Positions 33,439-42,257 of a stretch of 64,000 nucleotides of DNA are shown piece by piece. The DNA is from UBA5704 sp036264355 (lineage in GTDB: Bacteria > Acidobacteriota > Thermoanaerobaculia > Multivoradales > UBA5704), in NCBI GenBank assembly GCA_036264355.1, contig DATARD010000151.1:1-64000 (forward strand), in the 5' to 3' direction. The position numbers and the translations under genes were made by a program. The notes beneath the pieces were generated by a model. It was not told where the DNA came from and made no database searches. It worked only from the letters and a program-made list of their open reading frames with translations. How positions within the stretch are numbered: position 1 is the first letter of the stretch; each line of letters starts with the position of its first letter.

Positions 33439-36348
33439 TCAACCCGCCGACGCTGAGCAGGACCTCGCCGCTCCCCCGCCACCGCCCGCGCGGATCGTGC
33501 TGGCCGCATCCGCCGGGCCGCTCCCGGCGTCCTCCTCATCGCCGTCAAGGACACCGTCCTCGTCGCGATCGATGCCGATGCGTACCCCCGAGCCCGGCGG
33601 GGTGCAGGTGTAGGTCAGCTCGCCGCCTTTCTGCGAGGCGCGTTGCCGCAGGCTGGCATCGGAGACCGGCGCGTCGCTCCTCCGGTTGCCGATGAACAGA
33701 CCCGAATCGACGTCGTAGAGATAACCTTTTTCGCCATGGTCGCTCCCGCCTTTGACCACCAGATCGCATTCCCCCGCTCGAGCGCGGTCGACCAGGAGGT
33801 CGATCCGAGCTCCGACCGCCGTGGCATTGTCTTTCGTGAGCGTCGTCTGCTGCCCGACGATGGGGGCCAGGTTGCTGTCGAAAGCGAGCAGGAAATCCTC
33901 GACTTGGCGTTTCTGCAACTCGCCGGCCGGTCCGGGCAGGAACCCGCCGGGAGTCGCCGGAGACTGGTCGAAGCCCGCCCCATTGGTGGTGACGCTGTTG
34001 AAACGGAAGACCGTGGGAATGCTCCCGTCGTGGTTGAAACCGAAGCCGCGGACCTGATCGCCCATGAAGGCGCCGCTGCCGGGGAGCGTCGGAATGTCCG
34101 GCATCCCGAACATGCCGACTTTCTGGTACTGGTTGCGGAGGTGCGGCGTTTTGAATCCCTCCGTTCCGCCATCGAAGGTATAGCGGCCGTCGGTGCCGAA
34201 GAAGCCTGGAGCGGCCACGCCCTGGGCTTCGTTCGCGCGGCGATCGAGCCGGTGGCACGACTCGCAGGTGCCTTTGTTGGCGAGGTCGGATATGTTGTTC
34301 ATGAAGAAATCCCGCCCCGCCTGCTGGCTCGGGGTGAGGTGGTTGGAGAGCATCCGGATCGGATTGGGCGGATAGGTGACCTGGAGGATGAAGGCGGCGA
34401 ACTTCTCCATGGCCGTGTCGTCGATCGGCCCACTGCGCCCCAGGAGATTGGGGAAGGCCGCCTGAAACTTCTTGAATCCCGCGACCTCGTCGAACGTGCC
34501 GCTGTCCGGCTGCGCGCTCGGGTTGTCGTTGCCGCCAGTGCGGTCGCCGCGCCAGTGCATCGGCCCGTGGTTCGCCATGCCGCGCAGGCTCTGCGTCGTC
34601 ATCGGTCCCTTCATGGGGTGATGGCTGTCCAGCAGCCCGAGCGCCGAGGGAGGAATCTCGAACGGCCCCGGAATGGGTTGCACCAAGCCGTCCGGATTGC
34701 CGAGGTCCCAGGCCAGGCTGTCGAAGTCACCGGAGACGTGGCAACCGGCGCAGGACGAATCCCCGTGGCTCGAAGAGAACGACGTGTCGTAGAGGAAGGG
34801 ACGCCCGGCCACCACGCTCGGCGGCTCGGGATTGTGCATGGCGACGTGCTCGATCTCTCCGCCGGAGACCGTATCGACGATGGCGATCGAGTTGTCGAAG
34901 CGGGTCAGCGTGTAAAGGCGATGCTTGTCCTCCTGGAGCACCAGGCCGGTGAGGCCGCCGCCGGAGACCTTGATCTGATCCGAGGTGCTCGGCGTGAACG
35001 TATTGTTCTCCAGGGCGTGGGTATCGAAGACGCCGATCTTGGACGTGCCGAGCGTCGCGACGTAGAGGGTCCGGCCGTCGCTGGTGACCGCCATCTCCTG
35101 CGGCAGAGCGAGGCTCTTGTCGTTCTCGGCGTTGGGAATCGTGTCGCAGCAGGCGGCGTAATTGATGTGTTTGTTGAGGTGCCGCGGAGCGACGCTGCCC
35201 GCTGGGCCGAGGACGGTGATCCGGCTCTCGTGGAGGTGGCCGCGAAGGCTGTGGCCGGCGAAGATGCCGGGCCCTTCGAAGCGTTTGTCATTCCCCGCCT
35301 CGGTGTTCGAGACGTAGACTCTCCCGCTCACCGGGTTCACCATCATGTTGTAGAGGATGGTGCCGACGCCTTGGTAGTATCCGGCAGCGCCGCCGAGCTG
35401 CGCCGGCGGATTGGCGTTCGCGTTGATGACGAAGACGTCCTTGTCGGGCAGGGAGAACCGGACTTTGTCATCCCAGATCCGGTTGAGCTCGTCGACCCAG
35501 TGGGTGCCGTTGAACTTGACGATGATCCCCACCTCCGGTCGCGGCGAGCCATCGGCGTTGGTGTTGGGCCCGGGCACGCCCCCCTTGGCTTCCCCGCCGT
35601 CCGGCACCAGAACCTCGTTGATGGTCGTGGTGCGATTTCCGGAGTGGAACGCCGCCGCGTAGACCTTGCTGCCGTCCGGGCTCACCGCCAGGGCGCGCGG
35701 CGTGTCGCTGAACAGCGTGACGATGGTGAGCGGCGTTCCCGTGAGCGTGGCGCCGAGATGGTTCGCATCGAAGACCCAGACGTCCGCCCGGCCCACGCCG
35801 GGAGTGGTGAGCTGGGGATCGTAAGGGACGTTCTGGCCGCGGTGGGCGGTGGTGATGAAGGCGCGGTTTTTCCCCGCGCCGCCGAAGACGATGTCGCGCG
35901 GCTCATCTCCCACCAGCAGGGTGCGCACGACGCGGCCGCTGTTCCCGCCTTGAGTCAGCGCGACCACGCTGACACTGTCGGAGAGGTGGTTGACGACCCA
36001 GACCTCGTCGTCGTTGCGCGCCGCGACGGCCACCGGCTCGAGGCCGACAGGGATGGAGGCGCGATGCTCCAGGCCGTGGCCCTCGATGCGAAAGACTTCG
36101 AGGCGGTTGTCCGGTGTATTGGCCGCGAAGAGGAGCTTGCCGCTCGGTGACAGCGCCAGAGGGCGGACCTGGCCGCTCTCAAAGAGCGTGAAGCGTCCCG
36201 GCCGGGCCGCGGTGGCCGGCTTGAAGTCGGCCAGGTGGGCTCTGGTCCCCGCGGCCGCCGCAGGCAGCGCGGCGACCAGACCTGCGAGGACGAATAACGG
36301 GGGGATCAGAGACAAGACAGAACGGCGTGCGACGTATCGCATAGCCAT
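33439..36348 (-). CDS. YVTN beta-propeller fused to di-heme peroxidase-like cytochrome c
   Basis: 969 aa from ATG 36348 with AGGAGG 5 nt ahead. Signal peptide about residues 1-33. Residues of about 45-520 form a YVTN-type propeller (ALSPSGKLLFAANTPDNRLE, ALAVSPDGSKVYAAAF, AVTSDGRTLYVATLGT). Two covalent haem sites follow: C-A-G-C-H near 532 and C-E-S-C-H near 694. Flanks such as MKGPMTTQSLRGMANHGPMH, WRGDR and FKTPHLRNQYQKVGMFGMP are typical of MauG/cytochrome c peroxidase relatives. The C-terminus has a calcium-type DRDEDGVLDGDEE loop. Probably a periplasmic or surface redox enzyme. Oxidative maturation or substrate oxidation are both possible. Confidence 0.82.
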   Translation of the reverse strand: MAMRYVARRSVLSLIPPLFVLAGLVAALPAAAAGTRAHLADFKPATAARPGRFTLFESGQVRPLALSPSGKLLFAANTPDNRLEVFRIEGHGLEHRASIPVGLEPVAVAARNDDEVWVVNHLSDSVSVVALTQGGNSGRVVRTLLVGDEPRDIVFGGAGKNRAFITTAHRGQNVPYDPQLTTPGVGRADVWVFDANHLGATLTGTPLTIVTLFSDTPRALAVSPDGSKVYAAAFHSGNRTTTINEVLVPDGGEAKGGVPGPNTNADGSPRPEVGIIVKFNGTHWVDELNRIWDDKVRFSLPDKDVFVINANANPPAQLGGAAGYYQGVGTILYNMMVNPVSGRVYVSNTEAGNDKRFEGPGIFAGHSLRGHLHESRITVLGPAGSVAPRHLNKHINYAACCDTIPNAENDKSLALPQEMAVTSDGRTLYVATLGTSKIGVFDTHALENNTFTPSTSDQIKVSGGGLTGLVLQEDKHRLYTLTRFDNSIAIVDTVSGGEIEHVAMHNPEPPSVVAGRPFLYDTSFSSSHGDSSCAGCHVSGDFDSLAWDLGNPDGLVQPIPGPFEIPPSALGLLDSHHPMKGPMTTQSLRGMANHGPMHWRGDRTGGNDNPSAQPDSGTFDEVAGFKKFQAAFPNLLGRSGPIDDTAMEKFAAFILQVTYPPNPIRMLSNHLTPSQQAGRDFFMNNISDLANKGTCESCHRLDRRANEAQGVAAPGFFGTDGRYTFDGGTEGFKTPHLRNQYQKVGMFGMPDIPTLPGSGAFMGDQVRGFGFNHDGSIPTVFRFNSVTTNGAGFDQSPATPGGFLPGPAGELQKRQVEDFLLAFDSNLAPIVGQQTTLTKDNATAVGARIDLLVDRARAGECDLVVKGGSDHGEKGYLYDVDSGLFIGNRRSDAPVSDASLRQRASQKGGELTYTCTPPGSGVRIGIDRDEDGVLDGDEEDAGSGPADAASTIRAGGGGGAARSCSASAG

Positions 36349-36474
36349 AGAAACCTCCTGAAGGCGTTGCATCCGCTGCATCCTGGACCCTCAGGGGAAA
36401 GGGAGATTCTTCCTGGGGGATCGACGAGCAACGAATTGTCCGAGTCTCTTAACGCCTGGAGCTCTGGATTCCCC

Positions 36475-37305
36475 TCACTCTGCTTGCGAGGACCTTCTGG
36501 AGGGGTATGTCTGCGGCGGGAACGAAGCGGCGGGCGCTCCTGACAGCGCAGCCCGAATCATTTCGAGGTACTGAGGGCTCTCGGATATCGTGTTGTGACC
36601 TGTTCCTGGGATGACCTGCAACGAGGCCACACCTTTGGCGAAGCACGCGTAGAGCCGCTCCGTACTCGAGCGAGGGATGACTTCGTCATGCTCAGCCGCC
36701 ATCAACAGGGTCGGTACGGCAACACGGGGCGCGTACCTCCAAGATTCGAACTTGTCGCGCAACAGCCACTTCACCGGCATATGCGGGAAATGTCTAGCGG
36801 CAATCTCTTGGAGGCTGTCGTAGGGCGTGATCAGGATCAGGCGCGACGCCGGGCGCTGGCTGGCGAGGTGAACGGCGACGCCCGAGCCCAGGCTGCGGCC
36901 AACCACCGCCGTCTGAGGATGCTCGGCATGAACCTTGTCGAACAAGGCCATCGCGTCGCGCTGAATCGATTCCTCGGATGGCGATCCGGAGCTGCCGCCG
37001 TAACCCCTGTAGTGAAGCAGATAGATGGAGTGATCCGGAAAAGCCTGAGAGAACGCGGGCAGGTTCCGGGAAACGTCCTCGGCGTTGCCGCCGAAATAGA
37101 TCAAGGCCTTGGGCCCGTCGTGTGGCCGCACCGACACCAGCACGTTCGCATCGGCGACCGGCAGCTTGAGGATCGTCATGGACGCCCCCGCCGAGCGGGG
37201 CTGCGGATAGTAAATCAGAGATCGCTGGACCGCATACAGAATGGCGCAGGCCCCCAGGTACAGGACCATGACCACCGCGAAAACTGAGAGCACGATTCTC
37301 AACAC
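36475..37305 (-). CDS. Membrane-anchored alpha/beta hydrolase, Bem46/ABHD13-like
   Basis: 276 aa from a GTG start with GGAGAAG upstream. An N-terminal transmembrane helix (VLSVFAVVMVLYLGACAILY) is followed by the hydrolase: IYFGGNAEDVSRN at the oxyanion turn, LLHYRGYGGSSGSPSE, nucleophile in VVGRSLGSGVAV (near 140), acid in AAEHDEVIPRS (near 214), base in IPGTGHNTI (near 244). This order matches the Bem46/ABHD13 group of membrane-tethered serine hydrolases. A good promoter lies at 37361-37333. Confidence 0.87.
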   Translation of the reverse strand: MLRIVLSVFAVVMVLYLGACAILYAVQRSLIYYPQPRSAGASMTILKLPVADANVLVSVRPHDGPKALIYFGGNAEDVSRNLPAFSQAFPDHSIYLLHYRGYGGSSGSPSEESIQRDAMALFDKVHAEHPQTAVVGRSLGSGVAVHLASQRPASRLILITPYDSLQEIAARHFPHMPVKWLLRDKFESWRYAPRVAVPTLLMAAEHDEVIPRSSTERLYACFAKGVASLQVIPGTGHNTISESPQYLEMIRAALSGAPAASFPPQTYPSRRSSQAE

Positions 37306-37332
37306 AGCTTCGGCTTCTCCATCAGCTCCCGG

Positions 37333-37361
37333 ATTCTACGCCGGTTCCTAATCCACGTCAA
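37333..37361 (-). promoter_or_regulatory. Promoter of the Bem46-like hydrolase gene
   Basis: On the minus strand TTGACG (37361-37356), a 17-bp spacer, TAGAAT (37338-37333), giving a leader of about 20 nt before the GTG at 37305. The sequence TTGACGTGGATTAG is nearly repeated at 45071. Confidence 0.6.
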
Positions 37362-37398
37362 CGCCGCGACGGCGGATATGCAGTCCGTTATTTTTGGC

Positions 37399-38367
37399 CT
37401 AATCAAAAGTAACTACCACTTTTCCTCGAGCGTGTCCTTCTTCCAGATACCGGATGGCCTCAGCGACCTCACTCAACCCGTAGCGCCTGTCGATCACCGG
37501 CGTCACCTTTCTGCCCTCCATGAGCTCGCGCAGGACGGTCAGGTCCTCTTGGCTCCTTCTCGCCATGAGCATGACCAGGCTCTGGCTCACGAACCGTGAC
37601 AACACCAGCGCTTTGATCAGAAGCGCCAGAGGACCGATCCACCGGCCGTCCGGTCCGCCGATCACGATGTAGATCCCCTGGGAATTCAAGACGCGCCGGC
37701 AGGCTGACAACGAATGATTCCCGATGCAGTCTAGGATCAGGTCGTAACGTTGCCCATTGCAGGTGAAATCCTCTCGGGTGTAGTCGATGACCTGATCGGC
37801 GCCGATGGAGAGGACCATGCCCACATTCCTCGTACTGCAGACGCCGGTCACGTCGGCGCCGAACGACTTGGCGATCTGCACGGCGAACGTACCCACGCCT
37901 CCTGCCGCGCCATTGATCAGGACCTTCTGCCCCGGCCGAATCCGTCCCTTGTCGCGGAGACCCTGCAATGCGGTGAATGCCGCCACAGGCACAGAAGCCG
38001 CCTGCGCAAACGTCAGGTTCTCCGGCTTCACGGCCAACGCTGACTCGGAAGCACACGCATACTCGGCCAAGGCTCCAGAGCACGCGCCGAACACCTCGTC
38101 GCCTGGCTTGAGCCGGGTTACGTTCCTGCCCACCGCTTCAACCTGGCCGGCCACGTCACGGCCGAGCCGTGTGTCCTTTGGTTTGAGCAGGCCGAACCAT
38201 AAACGACCGAGGTACGGCGTGCCTCTCATGAGGTGCCAGTCCAGTGGATTGACGGAAGCCGCGTGAACTTTTATCAAGACTTCATCATCCCCGGCCACAG
38301 GCTTTTCAATTTCCTCACATCTGAGCACGTCGGACGAGCCGTAGTCGTGATAAACAATGGCTTTCAT
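37399..38367 (-). CDS. NAD(P)-dependent zinc-free alcohol dehydrogenase / quinone reductase
   Basis: 322 aa from ATG 38367, with AAAGGAGA ahead and a 4-bp ATGA overlap with the preceding gene. Medium-chain reductase layout: GDDEVLIKVHAASVNPLDWH, LGRDVAGQVEAVGRNV, then a Rossmann fold with INGAAGGVGTFAVQIAKSFG and STRNVGMVLSIGADQVIDY. No zinc-binding Cys/His set, as in the RTN4IP1/quinone oxidoreductase branch. Third gene of an operon with an ECF sigma factor and a small membrane protein, so it may be part of a stress regulon directed by that sigma factor. Confidence 0.87.
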   Translation of the reverse strand: MKAIVYHDYGSSDVLRCEEIEKPVAGDDEVLIKVHAASVNPLDWHLMRGTPYLGRLWFGLLKPKDTRLGRDVAGQVEAVGRNVTRLKPGDEVFGACSGALAEYACASESALAVKPENLTFAQAASVPVAAFTALQGLRDKGRIRPGQKVLINGAAGGVGTFAVQIAKSFGADVTGVCSTRNVGMVLSIGADQVIDYTREDFTCNGQRYDLILDCIGNHSLSACRRVLNSQGIYIVIGGPDGRWIGPLALLIKALVLSRFVSQSLVMLMARRSQEDLTVLRELMEGRKVTPVIDRRYGLSEVAEAIRYLEEGHARGKVVVTFD

Positions 38368-38708
38368 GAGTCTCCTTTCTCCTCCGCGGATGGGCCGAAG
38401 CCGCAACGGGCGCGCATGCCTTGCCGGAATCGTTCCCGCTCCTCAGGGGTCATGCTCGCCCAACGCTCTTCCATGCGACGGCGGACCTTGGACCGACTGG
38501 AGCCATGCCAGCCAAATCCGCCGAAGAGGATCCGGCACAGCGCCAGCAGCCCAAGCGCCTGCCAGAAGCTGACCTCGCGCCAGCCGAAGAGCGGCGGCAG
38601 CAGCCAATTCCACAGGTGCTGCACGATTTCGCCGCCGATGAAGACAAAGAGCGCCATCCCCAGAAGCGCCAGCGGAGCGATGAAGATCAATCTCTTTTTC
38701 CTTCTCAT
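38364..38708 (-). CDS. Small membrane protein encoded with the ECF sigma factor
   Basis: 114 aa. Two hydrophobic helices (LIFIAPLALLGMALFVFIGG, and FWQALGLLALCRILFGGFG) are separated by a short amphipathic loop. A basic/acidic C-terminal tail follows (RRRMEERWASMTPEERERFR then QGM). Begins 2 bases after the sigma stop and overlaps the dehydrogenase start. Position suggests a partner of the sigma factor, but no anti-sigma fold (ZAS zinc motif) is present. The tail is common in DUF-type proteins seen next to ECF genes. Confidence 0.72.
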   Translation of the reverse strand: MRRKKRLIFIAPLALLGMALFVFIGGEIVQHLWNWLLPPLFGWREVSFWQALGLLALCRILFGGFGWHGSSRSKVRRRMEERWASMTPEERERFRQGMRARCGFGPSAEEKGDS

Positions 38709-38710
38709 GT

Positions 38711-39292
38711 TCAGTCCCTCATACTTTCGTAGAGGCTCTGCAACCGCTCCCGCAGGTGCAGCACCGCATAACGTTTGCGCGAGAGCAGCGTGTTCACGCT
38801 CACGCCGGTCTCGGCGGCCATCTCCTTGAAACTGCGTCCTTCCAACTCGTGGGCAACGAACACCGCGCGCTGCTCCGCCGGCAGCTCCTCGACCGCCAGC
38901 TCGAGCTCGTCGAGAAGCACGTTGCGGGCGTAAAGCGCCTCCGGTCCGGCATCGGGCGAGGGCAGCAGGTCTTCCAACCGCAGCAGCTCGTCTTCCTCGT
39001 CCGCGGTGGCGGCATCGCCGAAGCTCTCCGGCTTCTTCTTGCGGAAGAGGTCGGTGATGCGATTGCGCGCCACGCGAAACAGCCAGCCGGTGACGTGCTC
39101 GATCGGCATCAGCAGGCGGTTCGCTTCCACCAATTCGTAGAAGACGTCCTGCAGAATGTCCTCCGCGTCACGCGGGTCGGGCACACGCCGACGAATGAAG
39201 TTGCGCAGCCGCGACTGCTCCCGCCTGACCACTTCGGAGATCCGCTGGTCCTGTTCGAGTGCCATTCGCTCCAAGCTCTCCGCGCCCTTCAT
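38711..39292 (-). CDS. ECF-family RNA polymerase sigma factor
   Basis: 193 aa. Region 2 is around residues 28-95 (RLRNFIRRRVPDPRDAEDIL, QDVFYELVEANR, GWLFRVARNRITDLFRKKKP) and binds the -10 and core polymerase. Region 4 is around 130-185 (VEELPAEQRAVFVAHELEGR, SFKEMAAETGVSVNTLLSRK) and binds the -35. The linker DEEDELLRLEDLLPSPDAGPE is acidic. An internal ATG (codon 10) could also start it. No anti-sigma factor follows; the next gene is a small membrane protein. TACAAT lies 31 nt before the ATG. Confidence 0.9.
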   Translation of the reverse strand: MKGAESLERMALEQDQRISEVVRREQSRLRNFIRRRVPDPRDAEDILQDVFYELVEANRLLMPIEHVTGWLFRVARNRITDLFRKKKPESFGDAATADEEDELLRLEDLLPSPDAGPEALYARNVLLDELELAVEELPAEQRAVFVAHELEGRSFKEMAAETGVSVNTLLSRKRYAVLHLRERLQSLYESMRD

Positions 39293-39334
39293 CTACGGTT
39301 GTAGACGAATGAGGTGGGCGAATATTGTAGGGGC

Positions 39335-39997
39335 TCATCGAGCTCTTTGCGCGACGACTCCCTTGATGAGCAGCCACAGCCCGAGCACGACTTCGAACAC
39401 GAGCATCGGCATCCACAGATACCAGTTCAGTTTGAGGAAGCCGGCGAGCTCCAGGGGAAGGGCCACCACGAGCAGGACGGACGCGAGGACGCCGAGCCAG
39501 GCCAGTGCGACAGGGACCATCCGGCCGCGCAGGAGAAGCCAGGAGAAGAGGGTGCTCCCCACGGCGAAGAAACTCGCGCCCGTTCCACTTGGCGTCAGCA
39601 GGAATCCTCCGAGCGCGTTCGCTGCCGCGGCGTCGGTGGCACCCGCACCGGCCGCCGCCGTCGCGAGCCCCAGCAGTCCCAGCATCTTTGGAAGGCTGGC
39701 CGCACCGAGCACTCCTTCGCCAACGCGGCAGGCCAGGGCCAGCATGGCGAGCTCGTGGTCCTCGTCACGCGTGATCCCATACAGCGTCACCGCCAGCACC
39801 AGGGCCGAGAAGCAGCCGAGCAGCGCGAGCACGACGGCGACGCGCACGTCTGACGCGTGCTGGACGATGCTCGCGAGCTTCGCGGCAGTCCCCTTGCCGC
39901 TGGCTGCCCGGCCGAACAGGACCATGCTGGGGAAGGCGACCGCTATGTAGAAGAGGTACGTGAAGCCGGCGATTCTTGCGTTCGTCGTGCGAGTCAT
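39335..39997 (-). CDS. DUF4386 family membrane protein
   Basis: 220 aa with six transmembrane helices. Opening R-I-A-G-F-T-Y-L-F-Y-I and internal LACRVGEGVLGAASLPKMLG are family landmarks of DUF4386, which resemble bacterial integral membrane proteins of unknown role. It is last in a same-strand run behind the ABC transporter and DUF2306 genes, 52 bases after the latter. Confidence 0.82.
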   Translation of the reverse strand: MTRTTNARIAGFTYLFYIAVAFPSMVLFGRAASGKGTAAKLASIVQHASDVRVAVVLALLGCFSALVLAVTLYGITRDEDHELAMLALACRVGEGVLGAASLPKMLGLLGLATAAAGAGATDAAAANALGGFLLTPSGTGASFFAVGSTLFSWLLLRGRMVPVALAWLGVLASVLLVVALPLELAGFLKLNWYLWMPMLVFEVVLGLWLLIKGVVAQRAR

Positions 39998-40049
39998 ATG
40001 TGCTCTCCTTAGTAAGCGATCGAATCAAGCTTGCCTGCTGGAGCACAAA

Positions 40050-41276
40050 TCAGGGAGCTTTGAGCTTCTTCAGCATCGTGCCGGCATTGCCGTTCTTTGG
40101 GTCTAGCTGGATGGCTTTGTGATAGCTGGCGATGGCCTGCGGTTTGTTGCCGTCGTCCAGATAAGCCTCCCCCAGGCTGTCAAAGGCGTTGCTCGATTGC
40201 GGATAGGCTTCGACGTTGAGCTGGAAGATGCGGATGGCTGCCTTGAGCTTCTTGGCGCGAAGGAGCTGGTAGCCCAGTGCATTGAGCTCGCCTGTATGGA
40301 AGTTGTAGGTGGCTGATTTGGCGGCCTTGATGTCATGGTATTGCTTGACGGCCGCGTCGATGCCGCTGGATGCGATCGTTGCAGAGAGCGTTTCGGCAAT
40401 GGATTTGCGGCTGTCGTAGGCCTTTTTGATGGCAGGCAGCCAGCCCCCCATGGTGACTGCAAAAATTCCAACGCCCAGGGCCACGGTCAATACAAGAAGA
40501 CCGGCGGCCATCGCGAACCGGCCCGGCGCGGCGGCCCGCTCCTGGGTGCGCAGATAGATCTCAAGAACGGCAAGGGGCACCAGGTATTGGGCGAAAGAGA
40601 TGAACGTGAGGAACGGGCCAGTAAACGTGGTCGGATCGAAACCGAAAGGGCCGTGATTGAGGAGGAACGAGAGAAATAATCCTGCTCTGATGAACAAGGA
40701 CGCACTCACCACCAGGTACAGACGAAGCGCCCACCGGCGATGGGCCTTGAAATCCCGGGCCAGCGCGTAGCGCAGCGCCATGACGGCGCAGAGCATGATC
40801 AGGACGGCCATGAGGCTGGTTCCCAGGTGTTGAGAAAGGTCGCCAACGGTGCCACGGACCCACATCATATAAAGACCGGCAATGCTGATGGTGAAGGCGG
40901 TCACGATGTAGAGACGACCGTTCCAGCGATGAAAGGACGGTGCCCGGTCCCGGACTTGCGGTATAAGTTGAATCGTTCCGGCGAGGATGATGATGACCGC
41001 CGAGAGTAGATGGATGGCGACGGCCAGATTGCCCGCCCCATCGCCGGGGACGTAACCATGCGGCATGCGTTTATTCCATGCCAGCAAGTCCCCTCGCAAG
41101 GCCGCGAGACCATAGAAAGACGCGACAGTGAACGCGAACAGCAATTGGCCGACGACGACCACCAGAAACCAGAATCGGGTTGCCACTTTCAAGGTAGCGT
41201 CCGCAAGATGTTGCAGCGAATGCCGTTCTTGCCATGCGCCGGCGGCAGGAAATGCCACTTGAGGCTGAGCGCTCAT
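40050..41276 (-). CDS. DUF2306 membrane protein fused to TPR domain
   Basis: 408 aa. Residues of about 35-275 carry seven transmembrane helices with the DUF2306 features (HLLSAVIIILAGTIQLIPQV, FHRWNGRLYIVTAFTISIAG, FKAHRRWALRLYLVVSASLF); conserved His residues may bind haem or metal. About 50 soluble residues later comes a TPR-like C-terminus (LGYQLLRAKKLKAAIRIFQL, FDSLGEAYLDDGNKPQAIAS, YHKAIQLDPKNGNA). This membrane-plus-TPR pairing is uncommon. It follows the ABC permease gene by 45 bases on the same strand. Confidence 0.82.
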   Translation of the reverse strand: MSAQPQVAFPAAGAWQERHSLQHLADATLKVATRFWFLVVVVGQLLFAFTVASFYGLAALRGDLLAWNKRMPHGYVPGDGAGNLAVAIHLLSAVIIILAGTIQLIPQVRDRAPSFHRWNGRLYIVTAFTISIAGLYMMWVRGTVGDLSQHLGTSLMAVLIMLCAVMALRYALARDFKAHRRWALRLYLVVSASLFIRAGLFLSFLLNHGPFGFDPTTFTGPFLTFISFAQYLVPLAVLEIYLRTQERAAAPGRFAMAAGLLVLTVALGVGIFAVTMGGWLPAIKKAYDSRKSIAETLSATIASSGIDAAVKQYHDIKAAKSATYNFHTGELNALGYQLLRAKKLKAAIRIFQLNVEAYPQSSNAFDSLGEAYLDDGNKPQAIASYHKAIQLDPKNGNAGTMLKKLKAP

Positions 41277-41321
41277 ACAGTTCCTCCTTACCCGAGTGAT
41301 CGGATCAAGCGTGGGGGCGAA

Positions 41322-42257
41322 TCAGATCGGTTCGCGATAGCGGCGCAGCCGCACCGCTGCCGCAAGGAATGCCGCGGTGACGACCAGCCCGAGCCACAGA
41401 CCCGGGCTGCTGAGGAAATGAAGCGGCGCGAAGTGTGTCAGCGGGTGGATCGCGGCGCTACCCCGCATGGGGAAGACGGGAGCTTCCCCGCCGCCGCTCA
41501 AACGAGACCCCAGCATGGCGGCGAAATGCGAAGTGTTGAAAGCGATCTTCTCGACGACGCCGATCGCGAGCAGCGGCAAGCCGGCCCAGAGAAATGCCGC
41601 GCGACGCGCCCAGCCTGAGACCAGCAGCAGCCAGCCGTAGATCGGCGCATAGTAGAGCCCATGCACGACCAGCAGGTGGTAGAATAGTATCGGTGACGTC
41701 TGGAACAACGACACCTGTGTCCATAGCGCCACAATGCTCAGACCGCTCCCCAGCAGCACTGCGGTGCTGAGCAGCAGCATGACCAACTGCGTGGCAACGG
41801 TGATCGCGAAGGTGAGCAGCGGGAGAACCAGGATCGGGATGATCGCCTTCGAGAGCACTGTCGTGAGATCGGAGACCGGCAGCGACTTCCAGAACAGGAT
41901 GCTGCGATCACGACGTTCGCCGTACAGCGCGTCGAGACAGTAGAACACCCCGACGATGAAAGTGGTCGCCATGATCAGAAGCGCAGCGAAGGTGTACGGC
42001 TGCTCGATCAGCTTGTGTTGCTGCACCGGGTCGAGCGCCAGTGCGGCACGCATCTTGTCCGGCAGATGAATGGTGCTGATCAGGAAACCGAACAGAAACA
42101 GGGCGGCGACGGTCAGCGGCGCGATGTAGATCGAACGGTTCTCCCACAACTCGCGTCGCACCGACCAGTAGAAGGGCCGGGTCGGCGACAGGGCCGCCGG
42201 GGTGATCCCCTGCGGATCGACGGGAGACTCGGGCACGGCGTTCGATGGAGTATTCAT
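41322..42257 (-). CDS. ABC-2 type transporter permease
   Basis: 311 aa with six transmembrane helices in an ABC-2 pattern. LYGERRDRSILFWKSLPVSD is the coupling segment typical of YtrC/YtrD-type and ABC-2 permeases. Start overlaps the ATPase stop by 4 bases (ATGA), so the proteins are made together. Likely an exporter or lipid/peptide-responsive transporter controlled by the adjacent GntR repressor. Confidence 0.87.
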   Translation of the reverse strand: MNTPSNAVPESPVDPQGITPAALSPTRPFYWSVRRELWENRSIYIAPLTVAALFLFGFLISTIHLPDKMRAALALDPVQQHKLIEQPYTFAALLIMATTFIVGVFYCLDALYGERRDRSILFWKSLPVSDLTTVLSKAIIPILVLPLLTFAITVATQLVMLLLSTAVLLGSGLSIVALWTQVSLFQTSPILFYHLLVVHGLYYAPIYGWLLLVSGWARRAAFLWAGLPLLAIGVVEKIAFNTSHFAAMLGSRLSGGGEAPVFPMRGSAAIHPLTHFAPLHFLSSPGLWLGLVVTAAFLAAAVRLRRYREPI

